Origin: Quadrisphaera setariae
GTDB lineage: Bacteria > Actinomycetota > Actinomycetes > Actinomycetales > Quadrisphaeraceae
Assembly (NCBI RefSeq): GCF_008041935.1
Contig: NZ_VKAC01000001.1
Span: 186,001-250,000 of the forward strand
Direction of reading: 5' to 3'
Length of the DNA stretch: 64,000 nucleotides
This document shows positions 16,693 to 26,202 of this stretch, piece after piece (position 1 is the stretch's first letter; every line of letters starts with the position of its first letter). The position numbers and the translations under genes are program-made. The notes under the pieces are model-generated. The model was not told the origin of the DNA. It saw only the letters and a program-made list of their open reading frames with translations, and made no database searches.

Positions 16693-17248
16693 AGCCGACG
16701 ACCCCCTCGAGCGGGCCCGCGGGCAGGTAGACCCCGAGCACCTGCGTGAAGACGATGTGGACCACCGTGTTGAGCACGGCGGCGACGAGCAGGGCGCGCC
16801 ACCACGGGCGCGCACCGAGGGCCCACGCGGTGCCGCCGAACATCAGCGACGCGGCGATCGGCCAGCCCAGCGGCTCGACGAGGACGACGAGCGCGGCGAA
16901 CGCACCGGTCAGCTTCGCGACGGCCACCCAGTCGGCGCCGCCGGAGGTGTCGACGTCCTCGCCGCCCTCCACCTCGCCGCGGTCCCCCCGCAGCTGCGCC
17001 ACGAGCAGGGCGACCGCCGAGAGCACGAGGATCGCGCCCACGGCGTAGGGGAAGGCCCGCGGACCCACGGCGTTGGACGACGCGGGGACGGCGATGGTGT
17101 GGGCCTCGACGAGCGCGAACACGCCGAGGCCGCCCAGCACGGTGGTGACGACCAGCTCGCCGACGGGCAGCCGGCGCCCCCGGCGCGCGGGGGCCGCACC
17201 CGCCCCGGCCGCGGCCGGGGTCTCGGGGGGTGTGTCCAACGTGCTCAC
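16685..17248 (-). CDS. tctB: Tripartite tricarboxylate transporter, small permease TctB
   Basis: 187-residue membrane protein with four hydrophobic segments: [56 protein letters not shown] and [20 protein letters not shown], ending [10 protein letters not shown], typical of TctB. The PRAFPYAVG motif after the first helix is conserved in the family. The GTG at 17248 overlaps the tctC stop by four bases. An Ala/Pro-rich cytosolic N-terminus of about 35 residues is present. Confidence 0.9.
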   Translation of the reverse strand: MSTLDTPPETPAAAGAGAAPARRGRRLPVGELVVTTVLGGLGVFALVEAHTIAVPASSNAVGPRAFPYAVGAILVLSAVALLVAQLRGDRGEVEGGEDVDTSGGADWVAVAKLTGAFAALVVLVEPLGWPIAASLMFGGTAWALGARPWWRALLVAAVLNTVVHIVFTQVLGVYLPAGPLEGVVGFG

Positions 17249-18276
17249 GAGGTCAGCCCGATCTCCTTGAGGACCCCGGCGATGCGCGTCTGCTCCTCGC
17301 CGAGGAAGGTCTCGAACTCCTCGCCGGACAGGTAGTCGTCGGTCCAGCCGTTGGTGGCCACGAGGTCGGTCCACGCCTTCGAGCCGTGCATGTCGTCGAC
17401 GAGCGCCTCGAGCTTCTCCTCGGCCTCCTCGGAGATGCCGGGGGGCGCCACCACGCCGCGCCAGTTGGTGAACTCGATGTCGTAGCCGGCCTCCTTGAGC
17501 GTCGGCGCGTCGACGCCGTCCACCCGCTCGGCCCCGGAGACCGCCAGCGCTCGCAGCTCGCCGGCCTCCACCTGCTTCGCGTACTCCCCGACACCGGAGA
17601 TGCCCGCGCTGACCTGGTTGCCCAGCAGCGCCGCGAGCGACTCGCCACCGCCGGAGTAGGCGATGTAGTTGAGGTCGCTGGCCGGCACACCGGCCTCCTG
17701 GGCGAGCATCCCGGCGAGGATGTTGTCGGTGCCGCCGGCAGAGCCGCCCGCGATGGAGACCCCGCGGCCCTCGCTCTTCATGGCCGCCACGAGGTCCGCG
17801 ATGGTCTGGTAGGGGCTGTTCGCCGGGACGACGATGATCTCGTCCTCGCTGGTCAGGCGCGCCAGCGGCGTGGTGTCCTCCAGCGTCGCCTGGCTCTTGT
17901 TGGTCTCGACGGCGCCGACCATCACCAGGCCCATGACCATGAGGAAGTCCTCGCTGCGCTCGTTCTTGAGCTCGGCCAGGCCCACCGTCCCGCCGGCGCC
18001 GCCGACGTTGGAGACCTGCACGCTCTTCGCGAGGTCGTCGGCCTCGATGGCGCTGCCCATGGCGCGGGCGGTCTGGTCCCAGCCGCCGCCCGGGTCAGCC
18101 GGGGCCATGATCTCGAGCCGGTTGACCGACTTGGCCGCGCCGTCACCGCCGGAGCCGGCGCTCGCGGTGCCCGAGGCGCAGGCCGCGGTGGCGAGCAGGG
18201 CCGCGGCGCCGACGCCGGCGAGCGCGGCGCGCAGGGCGCGGGAGCGGGGGCTGCGGGTGGGGGTGGTGCTGGGCAC
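17245..18276 (-). CDS. tctC: Tripartite tricarboxylate transporter, binding protein TctC (lipoprotein)
   Basis: Extracytoplasmic solute receptor that hands a carboxylate to TctAB. The N-terminus has a signal with lipobox LLATAAC (Cys about 34), then a Gly/Ser linker and the TctC fold: IMAPADPGGGWDQTARAMG near the start of the mature protein, VGGAGGTVGLAELKN, SIAGGSAGGTDNILAGMLA and EFTNWRGVVAPPGIS. The GGGWDQ loop is the typical carboxylate-binding loop. 343 residues from the GTG at 18276, preceded by GAGGAGG at 7 nt. First gene of the operon. Citrate or another tricarboxylate is likely, but TctC proteins vary widely in substrate. Confidence 0.95.
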   Translation of the reverse strand: MPSTTPTRSPRSRALRAALAGVGAAALLATAACASGTASAGSGGDGAAKSVNRLEIMAPADPGGGWDQTARAMGSAIEADDLAKSVQVSNVGGAGGTVGLAELKNERSEDFLMVMGLVMVGAVETNKSQATLEDTTPLARLTSEDEIIVVPANSPYQTIADLVAAMKSEGRGVSIAGGSAGGTDNILAGMLAQEAGVPASDLNYIAYSGGGESLAALLGNQVSAGISGVGEYAKQVEAGELRALAVSGAERVDGVDAPTLKEAGYDIEFTNWRGVVAPPGISEEAEEKLEALVDDMHGSKAWTDLVATNGWTDDYLSGEEFETFLGEEQTRIAGVLKEIGLTS

Positions 18277-18375
18277 GTGGCGACCTCCTCGTCGTCCGCC
18301 CCGTCCTCGGGGCGGAGAGCCGTGCGGCTCGATGACGACGAGGGTGTTCCCGCGTCCAGCGGATGCCCAGCATGC

Positions 18376-18423
18376 GGCCGTAGTGGTGGTACCGGCCGTT
18401 GCGGTGGTTCTGGTCGTATCGGT
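18376..18423. promoter_or_regulatory. 18-bp-spaced direct repeats upstream of tctC and the sensor kinase
   Basis: GGCCGTAGTGGTGGTAC at 18376-18392 and GGCCGTTGCGGTGGTTC at 18394-18410 match at 14 of 17 positions, and a third partial copy, GGTCGTATCGGT, starts at 18412: an exact 18-bp period. They lie in the 206-bp gap between the divergent tct operon and the two-component genes, the place expected for binding of the response regulator. Confidence 0.6.
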
Positions 18424-18482
18424 CACGCGGATCCGGGGCTCCGCTCGTTCCCCGGGCGCCCGCGGTCGGTGATGATGGCCGC

Positions 18483-20111
18483 ATGCGCCGGCCGATGCCG
18501 CTCGGCCCGCAGCTCCTCGCGCTGCAGGCCCTCATCGTGCTGTCCTGCGTGGTGCTGGCCGGCTTCGCCGCGGTCTCGCTGCAGCAGCGCCAGATCCGCG
18601 ACGCGTACGGCGACCAGATGATGGCGGTCGCCCGCAACGCGGCGACCCTGCCGGACGTCATCGAGGCCTACGAGCAGCCCGGCGGTCCGGGGGACGACCT
18701 CCAGGACCTCGCGGACCTCCTGCAGCAGGCCTCGAAGGTGTCGTTCGTGGTGTTCCTCGACCGCGACGGGATCCGCCTGAGCCACCCCGACCCGTCGCTC
18801 ATCGGATCGCCCAGCACGACGAGCGCCGCGGAGGTCCTGGAGGGGAAGCCGTTCCTCGGCACCCAGACCGGGACCCTCGGGCCGTCGCTGCGCGCCAAGG
18901 TGCCCGTCGAGGACGCGTCCGGCCGGATCCTCGGCGCGGTGTCGGTGGGGATCGTCGAGTCCGAGCTCGACGACGACTTCACCGAGGACGTCCCGTGGCT
19001 GGCCGCGTGGCTCGGCGGCGCCGCCGTGCTCGGGTCGGTCGGCTCCTACCTGCTCACGCGCCTGGTGCGCCGCCGGATCTCCGGTCTGGAGCCCGACGAG
19101 ATCGCTCGCCTGCTGCAGGCCCGGGAGGCGATGCTCCACGGCATCCGCGAGGGCGTGCTCGCCGTGGACGAGCGCGGCAGGGTGGTGCTCGTCAACGACG
19201 AGGCCTGCCGCCTCCTCGACCTCGACGGTCGGCAGGCGGGCGGCGGCGTGGTCGGCTCGCGCGCCACCGACGTGCTCGACCCCGCCGCCCTGGAGCTCCT
19301 CGAGGCCGACGCCGACGCCGTGGACGCCCCCCTGCTCGTGGGGGAGCGCGTGCTGCTGGCCAGCCGCACCCCGGCCCTGGTGCAGGGCCGGCGCGTGGGC
19401 CGGGTGCTGACCGTGCGCGACCGCACCGAGCTGTCGGGCGCCGTGCGCGAGCTCGACGGGCAGCGCAGCCTCACCACCACCCTGCGCGCTCAGGCCCACG
19501 AGTTCAGCAACCACCTGCACGTCCTCCGCGGCCTGCTGGAGCTCGGCCGCACGGCCGACGCCGCGGCCCTCATCGACAGGCTCGGCGGCGGTGGCCGCCT
19601 GATGTCGGGCGCGGGCCTCGGCGGCGTCGAGGACGGCGCCGTGTCGGCCCTCCTCATGGCCAAGGCCGCGCTCGCCCGCGAGCGGGGTGCCGAGGTGGTC
19701 GTCGCGCCGGCCACGCGGGTGCCCGAGGGCGCTGGCGACGACGTCGTCACGGTGCTCGGCAACCTGGTCGACAACGCCCTCGACGCCGCCGGGCAGGCCG
19801 GTCGGGTGGTCGTGGAGGTGCGCAGCACCGTCGCCGGCGGTTGGGTGCTCACCGTCGACGACGACGGCCCGGGCGTGCCCGAGGCGCAGCGCGAGGAGGT
19901 GTTCCGGGTGGGGGTGACCACCAAGGCCGGCGGTGACGGCCGCCACGGCCAGGGCATCGGCCTCGCGCTGGTCGCGCGCATCGCGGCGCGCCGCGGCGGC
20001 TCCGCGGCGGTGACCCGCTCCGAGCTGGGCGGCGCGCGCTTCGAGGTGGTGCTCGGTGCGGCGGCGCGCTCGTCGTCGTCCTCCTCCGAGCTGGCGGGGG
20101 CCGGGGCGTGA
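18483..20111 (+). CDS. Sensor histidine kinase, CitA/DcuS type
   Basis: Membrane sensor of carboxylates. TM1 is at about residues 10-30 (LLALQALIVLSCVVLAGFAA), followed by a periplasmic PAS-like domain with KVSFVVFLDRDGIRLSHPDP and KPFLGTQTGTLGPSLRAKVP, the DcuS/CitA ligand-binding pattern. TM2 is near 178-200, then a cytosolic PAS (GVLAVDERGRVVLVNDEACRLL), the H-box RAQAHEFSNHLHVLRGLLELG and the ATPase domain with LGNLVDNALDAAG, VDDDGPGVP and GRHGQGIGLALV. 542 residues from the ATG at 18483. The response regulator gene overlaps its stop by four bases. Divergent from tctCBA, which it probably controls. Confidence 0.94.
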   Translation: MRRPMPLGPQLLALQALIVLSCVVLAGFAAVSLQQRQIRDAYGDQMMAVARNAATLPDVIEAYEQPGGPGDDLQDLADLLQQASKVSFVVFLDRDGIRLSHPDPSLIGSPSTTSAAEVLEGKPFLGTQTGTLGPSLRAKVPVEDASGRILGAVSVGIVESELDDDFTEDVPWLAAWLGGAAVLGSVGSYLLTRLVRRRISGLEPDEIARLLQAREAMLHGIREGVLAVDERGRVVLVNDEACRLLDLDGRQAGGGVVGSRATDVLDPAALELLEADADAVDAPLLVGERVLLASRTPALVQGRRVGRVLTVRDRTELSGAVRELDGQRSLTTTLRAQAHEFSNHLHVLRGLLELGRTADAAALIDRLGGGGRLMSGAGLGGVEDGAVSALLMAKAALARERGAEVVVAPATRVPEGAGDDVVTVLGNLVDNALDAAGQAGRVVVEVRSTVAGGWVLTVDDDGPGVPEAQREEVFRVGVTTKAGGDGRHGQGIGLALVARIAARRGGSAAVTRSELGGARFEVVLGAAARSSSSSSELAGAGA

Positions 20112-20836
20112 GCGGGGACCTCGACCCGCCCGCGACGGTCAGGGTGCTGGTGGTCGACGACGACGTCGCCGTCGCGTCGCTGCACCAGGCGTACGTGGGC
20201 ACGGTGCCCGGGTTCGCCTGCGTGGGCGTGGTGCACCGCGGCGCCGACGCGCTGCGGGCCGTGGAGTCCCTCGCGCCCGACCTCGTGCTGCTCGACGTGC
20301 ACCTGCCCGACGTCCCCGGCACGGAGGTGCTGCGCGCGCTGCGGGCGGGCGGCTCCGACGTCGACGTGGTGGTGGTCACCGCTGCGCGCGAGCTGGAGGT
20401 GGTGCGCACGTCGATGGCCGGCGGGGTCGTCGACTACCTCGTCAAGCCGTTCTCGCTGGCGCTGTTCACCGAGCGCATGCAGGCGTACGCGGCCCACCGG
20501 AGGGCCCTCGCGCGCACCGGCGCCACCGGCGGTCTGGGACAGGACGACGTCGACCGGCTGCTCCACCCCGCAGGTGCGGCGGTCTCGGCGCCGCGCACCC
20601 CCGAGCAGCTGCCCAAGGGGCTCTCCCACCGCAGCCTGGAGCTGGTGGTGCAGGTGCTGCGCTCGGCCACCGAGCCCGACCTGTCGGCGGGGGAGGTGGC
20701 GGCGCGCTGCGGCATGGCCCGCGTCAGCGCCCGCCGCTACCTGGAGCACCTGGAGCAGACCGGGCGCGCGGTGGTGCGGCCGCGGTACGGCGTGGCTGGT
20801 CGCCCCGAGAACGGCTACGCCTGGGTGCCGCGCTGA
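20108..20836 (+). CDS. Response regulator, CitB/DcuR type
   Basis: Partner of the upstream kinase. Receiver domain: VLVVDDDVAVASLHQAYV (acidic pocket), VLLDVHLPDVPGTEVL (phosphorylated Asp about residue 62), VVVTAARE and YLVKPFSLALF (conserved Lys). The C-terminal DNA-binding domain, SAGEVAARCGMARVSARRYLEHLEQTGRA, is the helix-turn-helix typical of the CitB/DcuR subfamily. 242 residues. The GTG overlaps the kinase stop (GTGA). Likely target: the direct repeats at 18.4 kb and the tct operon. Confidence 0.93.
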   Translation: MSGDLDPPATVRVLVVDDDVAVASLHQAYVGTVPGFACVGVVHRGADALRAVESLAPDLVLLDVHLPDVPGTEVLRALRAGGSDVDVVVVTAARELEVVRTSMAGGVVDYLVKPFSLALFTERMQAYAAHRRALARTGATGGLGQDDVDRLLHPAGAAVSAPRTPEQLPKGLSHRSLELVVQVLRSATEPDLSAGEVAARCGMARVSARRYLEHLEQTGRAVVRPRYGVAGRPENGYAWVPR

Positions 20837-20895
20837 GCGGGCGCCCGCAGAGGCGGGCCCCGGGGGTGTGACCTGGGCCGCTCTCGCGGGCTCGT

Positions 20896-20901
20896 TAGGC
20901 T
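20896..20901 (+). promoter_or_regulatory. -10-like TAGGCT upstream of sucC
   Basis: TAGGCT lies 96 nt before the sucC GTG. No convincing -35 is seen. If used, it gives sucCD a leader of about 90 nt with no evident riboswitch fold. Confidence 0.35.
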
Positions 20902-20997
20902 CGCGGGTGCACCCCGCGTGCAGGTCGAGCGGCTCACCAGCAGGTTCCGCCGGCCCGCGGGGCACCCGCAGCGGCCGACGATGGAGGCGCAGCCCCA

Positions 20998-22182
20998 GTG
21001 GACCTGTACGAGTACCAAGCGCGCGACCTGTTCGAGTCCCACGGCGTCCCGGTGCTGCCGGGCCTCGTGGCCACCACCCCCGAGGAGGCCCGCGCGGCCG
21101 CCGAGCAGCTGGGGGCGGGCGTCGACGGCAAGGTCGTCGTCGTCAAGGCCCAGGTGAAGGTCGGTGGCCGCGGCAAGGCCGGCGGCGTCAAGGTCGCGAA
21201 GTCCGCCGACGAGGCCGAGGCCCGCGCCCGCGACATCCTGGGCATGGACATCAAGGGCCACACGGTCCACAAGGTGATGATCGCCGCCGGGGCGGACATC
21301 GCCACCGAGTACTACGTCTCCCTGCTGCTCGACCGCGCCGAGCGGCGCTACCTGGCCATGGCCAGCGTCGAGGGCGGCATGGAGATCGAGCAGCTCGCGG
21401 TGGAGCGCCCCGAGGCGCTCGCCCGCGTGGCCGTCGACCCCGCCGTCGGCATCGACGCCGCCAAGGCGACCGAGATCACCACCGCCGCGGGCTTCGGCGA
21501 CGACGTCGCGGCCCAGGTGGCCGACGTCCTCGAGAAGCTCTGGACCGTGTACCGCGAGGCCGACGCCACGCTGGTCGAGGTCAACCCGCTGGTGCTCACC
21601 GGTGACGGCCGCGTGGTGGCCCTGGACGGCAAGGTGTCGCTGGACGACAACGCCTCCTTCCGCCACCCGGAGACCGCCGCCCTCGCCGAGGAGGAGGCCG
21701 CCGCCGGCGACCCGCTCGAGGCCAAGGCGCGCGCCAGCCACCTCAACTACGTCAAGCTCGACGGCGAGGTCGGCATCATCGGCAACGGCGCGGGACTCGT
21801 CATGAGCACCCTCGACGTGGTCGCCCAGGCCGGGGAGGAGTTCGGCGGCGTCAAGCCCGCCAACTTCCTCGACATCGGCGGCGGCGCCTCGGCGCAGGTC
21901 ATGGCCAACGGCCTCGACGTGATCCTGGGCGACCCGCAGGTCAAGAGCGTCTTCGTCAACGTCTTCGGCGGCATCACCGCCTGCGACGCGGTGGCCGACG
22001 GCATCGTGCAGGCGCTGGGGATCCTCGGCGACGAGGCCACCAAGCCGCTCGTCGTGCGCCTCGACGGCAACAACGTGGTGGAGGGCCGGCGCATCCTCGC
22101 CGAGGCCGCGCACCCGCTGGTGACCGTGGTGGACACGATGGACGGCGCGGCCCGCAAGGCCGCCGAGCTGGCCTCCCGCTGA
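20998..22182 (+). CDS. sucC: Succinyl-CoA synthetase (ADP-forming) subunit beta
   Basis: TCA cycle enzyme converting succinyl-CoA to succinate with ATP or GTP formation. The ATP-grasp domain starts [22 protein letters not shown], with [21 protein letters not shown], and [26 protein letters not shown] in the middle (shown in parts); the C-terminal part has [24 protein letters not shown] and [19 protein letters not shown]. 394 residues, usual length. GTG start with GGAGG about 12 nt upstream. sucD follows 33 nt later with its own Shine-Dalgarno. Confidence 0.97.
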   Translation: MDLYEYQARDLFESHGVPVLPGLVATTPEEARAAAEQLGAGVDGKVVVVKAQVKVGGRGKAGGVKVAKSADEAEARARDILGMDIKGHTVHKVMIAAGADIATEYYVSLLLDRAERRYLAMASVEGGMEIEQLAVERPEALARVAVDPAVGIDAAKATEITTAAGFGDDVAAQVADVLEKLWTVYREADATLVEVNPLVLTGDGRVVALDGKVSLDDNASFRHPETAALAEEEAAAGDPLEAKARASHLNYVKLDGEVGIIGNGAGLVMSTLDVVAQAGEEFGGVKPANFLDIGGGASAQVMANGLDVILGDPQVKSVFVNVFGGITACDAVADGIVQALGILGDEATKPLVVRLDGNNVVEGRRILAEAAHPLVTVVDTMDGAARKAAELASR

Positions 22183-22215
22183 CGGCCCGGCTGAGCAGCT
22201 GAGAGAGGAACAGAC

Positions 22216-23118
22216 ATGGCGATCTTCCTGACCAAGGACTCCAAGGTCATCGTGCAGGGCATGACCGGCTCCGAGGGCCGCAAGCACACCCAGCGCATGC
22301 TGACCTCCGGCACCACCATCGTCGGTGGCGTCAACCCCAAGAAGGCCGGCGAGACCGTGGACTTCACGGCCCCCGACGGGTCCACCGTCGCGGTCCCGGT
22401 GTTCGGGTCCGTCGCGGACGCCGTGGCGCAGACCGGCGCTGACGTGACGGTGATCTTCGTGCCGGCCGCCGGCACCAAGGCCGCAGCCGTCGAGGCGATC
22501 GACGCCGAGGTCCCCCTCGTCGTGGTCATCACCGAGGGCGTGCCGGTCAAGGACACCGCGGAGCTGTTCGCGCACGCCCAGGCCAAGGGCACCAGCCGGG
22601 TCATCGGCCCGAACTGCCCCGGCCTCATCACCCCGGGCGCGTCCAACGCGGGCATCATCCCCGCCGACATCACCCCCGCCGGGCGCATCGGCCTGGTCAG
22701 CAAGTCCGGCACGCTGACCTACCAGATGATGTACGAGCTGGCCGACTTCGGCTTCTCCACGGCCGTGGGCATCGGCGGTGACCCGATCATCGGGACGACC
22801 CACATCGACGCCCTCGCCGCCTTCCAGGCCGACCCCGACACCGACGCCATCGTCATGATCGGCGAGATCGGCGGCGACGCCGAGGAGCGCGCGGCGGCCT
22901 TCATCAAGGAGAACGTCACCAAGCCGGTCATCGGCTACGTGGCGGGCTTCACCGCCCCCGAGGGCAAGACCATGGGCCACGCCGGCGCCATCGTGTCGGG
23001 CTCCTCGGGCACCGCGCAGGCCAAGAAGGAGGCCCTCGAGGCCGCCGGCGTGAAGGTCGGCCGCACGCCGTCCGAGACCGCCGCCCTGGCCCGCGAGGTC
23101 ATGCAGTCGCTGGCCTGA
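22216..23118 (+). CDS. sucD: Succinyl-CoA synthetase subunit alpha
   Basis: CoA-binding subunit. [19 protein letters not shown] and [10 protein letters not shown] form the CoA-binding Rossmann part; [12 protein letters not shown], the phospho-histidine region, and [20 protein letters not shown] with the catalytic His near the C-terminus are all present. 300 residues. Preceded by GAGAGAGGAAC, a good ribosome-binding site. Co-transcribed with sucC and closed by a strong hairpin at 23154-23200. Confidence 0.97.
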   Translation: MAIFLTKDSKVIVQGMTGSEGRKHTQRMLTSGTTIVGGVNPKKAGETVDFTAPDGSTVAVPVFGSVADAVAQTGADVTVIFVPAAGTKAAAVEAIDAEVPLVVVITEGVPVKDTAELFAHAQAKGTSRVIGPNCPGLITPGASNAGIIPADITPAGRIGLVSKSGTLTYQMMYELADFGFSTAVGIGGDPIIGTTHIDALAAFQADPDTDAIVMIGEIGGDAEERAAAFIKENVTKPVIGYVAGFTAPEGKTMGHAGAIVSGSSGTAQAKKEALEAAGVKVGRTPSETAALAREVMQSLA

Positions 23119-23153
23119 GCCCGCGCTGACGGCGGCGCCGGCCGCCGACGCGC

Positions 23154-23200
23154 ACGACGGGCGCTCAGCCCCTCCTCGGAGGGGGCTGAGCGCCCGTCGT
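23154..23200. terminator. Strong bidirectional hairpin after sucD
   Basis: Arms at 23154-23175 and 23178-23200 pair over about 22 bp with one bulged base. Left arm starts ACGACGGGCGCTCAGCCCC. It separates sucD from the convergent membrane protein gene and can serve both. Confidence 0.85.
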
Positions 23201-23220
23201 CGTCCTGGGGGTACCGGCGG

Positions 23221-23772
23221 TCAGCCGCCCTGGGTGGGCGCCGGCATCCCCGGCAGGAAGCTCTGCACGCTCTGCTCGTACTGGGCGCGGCACTCCTGCT
23301 GCCCGGCGCGCGTCACCGCGGTGTCGCGGCACTCCTGCCACTGCGAGCTCGCCTGCCAGAACACCAGCGTGGCCGCCTGCACGAGCAGCAGCACCCCCGC
23401 CAGCGCCATGCCCGCGCCGAGGGTCACGTACGACGGCCACGGCAGCCGGGCCCGCGCCGCCGACACCAGCGCCAGCACCCCGAAGGTCACGCCCGCCAGC
23501 ACGAACACCGGCCCGGCCGCGCTCCACGGCAGCGGCAGGTACACCGTGGCCACCAGACCCGCCAGCACGCTCAGCGAGAACCGCATCCCCAGCCTCGCGG
23601 TGCGGACCTGGCCCTCCGGGTCCGGCGGGCGCCGCTCGGAGGGGCGGTGGGGGACCGACGGCGGCAGCTGGCGCCGCCGTTCCCGCGGGTCCGGAACGCC
23701 GTCGCCGCCGGGGCCGCCGGGCACCCGGCCGGTGCCGCGCTGCGAGCCCGGGGGCGCGTACGGGTCGCTCAT
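23221..23772 (-). CDS. Small membrane protein of unknown function
   Basis: 183 residues, not recognised. The N-terminal 60 residues are hydrophilic and Pro/Arg-rich. Three hydrophobic segments follow: MRFSLSVLAGLVATVYLPLP, PVFVLAGVTFGVLALVSAA and YVTLGAGMALAGVLLLVQAATLV. The C-terminal 50 residues are probably outside the membrane, with two cysteines in QECRDTA and QECRAQYEQ and a repeated QxEC pattern. Lies alone between sucD (convergent) and purN (divergent). No function is proposed. Confidence 0.75.
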   Translation of the reverse strand: MSDPYAPPGSQRGTGRVPGGPGGDGVPDPRERRRQLPPSVPHRPSERRPPDPEGQVRTARLGMRFSLSVLAGLVATVYLPLPWSAAGPVFVLAGVTFGVLALVSAARARLPWPSYVTLGAGMALAGVLLLVQAATLVFWQASSQWQECRDTAVTRAGQQECRAQYEQSVQSFLPGMPAPTQGG

Positions 23773-23837
23773 CCCTGAGTGCTCCTGCTCTCATCGACCT
23801 GCCGTCGCCTGGGCGGAGTGCCCGCGACGAGCATCGA

Positions 23838-23843
23838 TATCGT
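23838..23843 (+). promoter_or_regulatory. -10-like TATCGT before purN
   Basis: TATCGT ends 8 nt before the purN GTG and there is no Shine-Dalgarno, suggesting a leaderless mRNA for purN-purH. Confidence 0.45.
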
Positions 23844-23851
23844 CTCCGACC

Positions 23852-24487
23852 GTGACCCCGTCCAGCACACCCCCCTCGCGCTCGCGGCTGGTGGTGCTCG
23901 CCTCCGGGTCCGGGACCCTGCTCCAGGCCCTGCTCGACGCCGCCGCCGCACCCGGCGCTCCGTTCGAGGTGGTGGCGGTCGGCGCCGACTCCGCCCGCCG
24001 TGCCGCCCCCGCCCTGGCCCGCGCCGAGCTCGCCGGCGCGGCGACGTTCGCGGTGGAGGTGCGCGACCACCCCGACCGCGCCTCCTGGGACGCCGCGCTG
24101 ACCGCCGAGGTGTCCCGGCACCGCCCTGACCTGGTGGTCAGCGCCGGGTTCATGCGCGTCCTCGGCGCCTCGGCGCTGGGGGCCTTCGGCGGCCGCATCG
24201 TCAACACCCACCCCGCCCTGCTGCCCTCCTTCCCCGGGGCGCACGGCGTCCGGGACGCCCTCGCCCACGGGGTGAAGGTCACCGGCTGCACCGTCCACCT
24301 CGTCGACGACGGCGTCGACACCGGCCCGGTGCTGGCCCAGCGCGCCGTCGACGTGCTCGACGACGACGACGAGACCGCGCTCCACGAGCGCATCAAGACC
24401 GTCGAGCGGGCGCTGCTCGTCGACGTCGTGACCCGCATGACCACCGGCGGCTGGACCGTCGAGGGAAGGAAGGCCCGGTTCTCGTGA
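23852..24487 (+). CDS. purN: Phosphoribosylglycinamide formyltransferase
   Basis: Third step of purine synthesis: GAR plus 10-formyl-THF gives [24 protein letters not shown] at the N-terminus (GAR-binding loop), [28 protein letters not shown] (catalytic Asn-His pair) and [18 protein letters not shown] (catalytic Asp) are all present. 211 residues from the GTG at 23852; an upstream extension would not be conserved. Its stop overlaps the purH GTG by four bases. The usual 'GSN' start of PurN (SGxGSNL) reads SGSGTLL here, a minor change. Confidence 0.96.
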   Translation: MTPSSTPPSRSRLVVLASGSGTLLQALLDAAAAPGAPFEVVAVGADSARRAAPALARAELAGAATFAVEVRDHPDRASWDAALTAEVSRHRPDLVVSAGFMRVLGASALGAFGGRIVNTHPALLPSFPGAHGVRDALAHGVKVTGCTVHLVDDGVDTGPVLAQRAVDVLDDDDETALHERIKTVERALLVDVVTRMTTGGWTVEGRKARFS

Positions 24488-26109
24488 CCCAGCAGAAGAC
24501 CCCGGCGGACGGCCGCAAGCCCGTCCGCCGCGCCCTCGTCAGCGTCTCCGACAAGTCCGGGCTGGTGGAGCTCGCTCGCGGGCTGCACGAGGCCGGCGTC
24601 GACATCGTCTCCACCGGTTCCACCGCCCACAGGGTGGCCGCGGCCGGCATCCCCGTGACGCCCGTGGAGCGCATCACGGGCTTCCCCGAGAGCCTCGGCG
24701 GCCGCGTCAAGACGCTGCACCCCAGCGTCCACGCCGGCCTGCTCGCCGACGTGCGCGACCCCGACCACCGCCGCCAGCTCGAGGAGCTGGGCATCGAGGC
24801 GTTCGAGCTGGTGGTGGTCAACCTCTACCCCTTCGAGCAGACCGTCGCCTCCGGCGCCGGTCCCGAGGACTGCGTGGAGCAGATCGACATCGGCGGCCCG
24901 GCGATGGTGCGCGCGAGCGCCAAGAACTCCGCGTCGGTGGCCGTCGTCGTCGACCCCGCCGACTACGAGGCCGTGCTGGAGGAGGTGCGCGTCGGCGGCA
25001 CGACGCTCGCGCAGCGGCGCCGCCTGGCCGGCAAGGCGTTCGCCGCGACCGCCGCCTACGACGTCGCCGTCGCCTCGTGGTGGGCCGCCACGCTGGTCAC
25101 CGAGGAGTCCGACGACACGACCCGCCCGGTGTTCCCGGGCTTCGTCGGCGCCACCTGGACCCGCTCGCAGGTGCTGCGCTACGGCGAGAACCCCCACCAG
25201 GGCGCCGCGGTCTACACCGCTCGCACCGGCGGGCTCGCGGGTGACGACCTGGGCCTGGCCCGCGCCGAGCAGCTGCACGGCAAGGCGATGAGCTACAACA
25301 ACTACGTCGACGCGGACGCCGCCCGTCGCGCCGCCGCCGACTTCGCCGAGCCGGCCGTGGCGATCATCAAGCACGCCAACCCGTGCGGCATCGCCGTCGG
25401 TGCGGACGTCGCGGCCGCCCACGCCGCCGCCCACGCCTGCGACCCCGTCTCCGCCTTCGGCGGCGTCATCGCCACCAACCGTCCCGTGACGCTGGCGATG
25501 GCGCAGCAGGTGGCCGAGGTGTTCACCGAGGTGGTCGTCGCCCCCGACTTCGACGACGACGCGCTCGAGGTGCTGCGCGGCCGGAAGAACGTGCGCCTGC
25601 TGCGCGCGCCGCTGCCGGCGGCGGGGGTCGCGCGGCCGGAGTTCCGCGCCGTGTCCGGCGGGCTGCTGCTGCAGCAGGCCGACGTGCTCGACGCCGCCGG
25701 CGACGACCCGTCGGGCTGGACGCTGGCCACCGGTGAGGCGGCCTCGCCGGAGGTCCTGGCCGACCTCGCGTTCGCCTGGCGGGCCCTGCGCTCGGTGAAG
25801 TCCAACGCGATCCTCCTGGCGCGCGGTGGTGCGTCGGTGGGCGTGGGCATGGGCCAGGTCAACCGCGTCGACTCCTGCCGCCTCGCGGTGGAGCGGGCCA
25901 ACAGCCACGGGGAGGAGCGCGCCCGCGGCGCCGTCGCCGCCTCCGACGCGTTCTTCCCCTTCGCCGACGGCCTGCAGGTGCTGCTCGACGCCGGCGTGAG
26001 CGCCGTCGTCCAGCCCGGCGGGTCGGTGCGCGACGACGAGGTCGTCGCCGCGGCGCGGGCCGCCGGCGTGACGATGTACCTCACGGGAGCGCGCCACTTC
26101 ACCCACTGA
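24484..26109 (+). CDS. purH: Bifunctional AICAR formyltransferase/IMP cyclohydrolase
   Basis: Last two steps of IMP synthesis. The N-terminal MGS-like cyclohydrolase domain has [24 protein letters not shown] and [16 protein letters not shown]; the C-terminal transformylase domain has [52 protein letters not shown] and [15 protein letters not shown]. 541 residues. The four-base overlap with purN gives tight translational coupling. Its substrate AICAR (ZMP) is the precursor of ZTP, the ligand of the riboswitch at 58.6 kb. Followed by a hairpin of the CGCAGCCG family. Confidence 0.97.
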   Translation: MTQQKTPADGRKPVRRALVSVSDKSGLVELARGLHEAGVDIVSTGSTAHRVAAAGIPVTPVERITGFPESLGGRVKTLHPSVHAGLLADVRDPDHRRQLEELGIEAFELVVVNLYPFEQTVASGAGPEDCVEQIDIGGPAMVRASAKNSASVAVVVDPADYEAVLEEVRVGGTTLAQRRRLAGKAFAATAAYDVAVASWWAATLVTEESDDTTRPVFPGFVGATWTRSQVLRYGENPHQGAAVYTARTGGLAGDDLGLARAEQLHGKAMSYNNYVDADAARRAAADFAEPAVAIIKHANPCGIAVGADVAAAHAAAHACDPVSAFGGVIATNRPVTLAMAQQVAEVFTEVVVAPDFDDDALEVLRGRKNVRLLRAPLPAAGVARPEFRAVSGGLLLQQADVLDAAGDDPSGWTLATGEAASPEVLADLAFAWRALRSVKSNAILLARGGASVGVGMGQVNRVDSCRLAVERANSHGEERARGAVAASDAFFPFADGLQVLLDAGVSAVVQPGGSVRDDEVVAAARAAGVTMYLTGARHFTH

Positions 26110-26118
26110 CGCCAGCTC

Positions 26119-26195
26119 CTCGGACCGCAGCCGGACGCTCGGCTGCGGTCCGAGGGGGCTCCGGAACCGCGAGCGGACACCCGGCTGCGGTCGAG
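26119..26195. repeat. CGCAGCCG-family palindrome after purH, probable terminator
   Basis: A perfect 15-bp stem, CTCGGACCGCAGCCG at 26119-26133 and its complement at 26140-26154 with a 6-nt loop, lies 10 nt after the purH stop. A half copy, CCGGCTGCGGTCGAGG, follows near 26181. Better copies of the same element are at 36.2 kb. Confidence 0.75.
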
Positions 26196-26202
26196 GGGGG
26201 GG

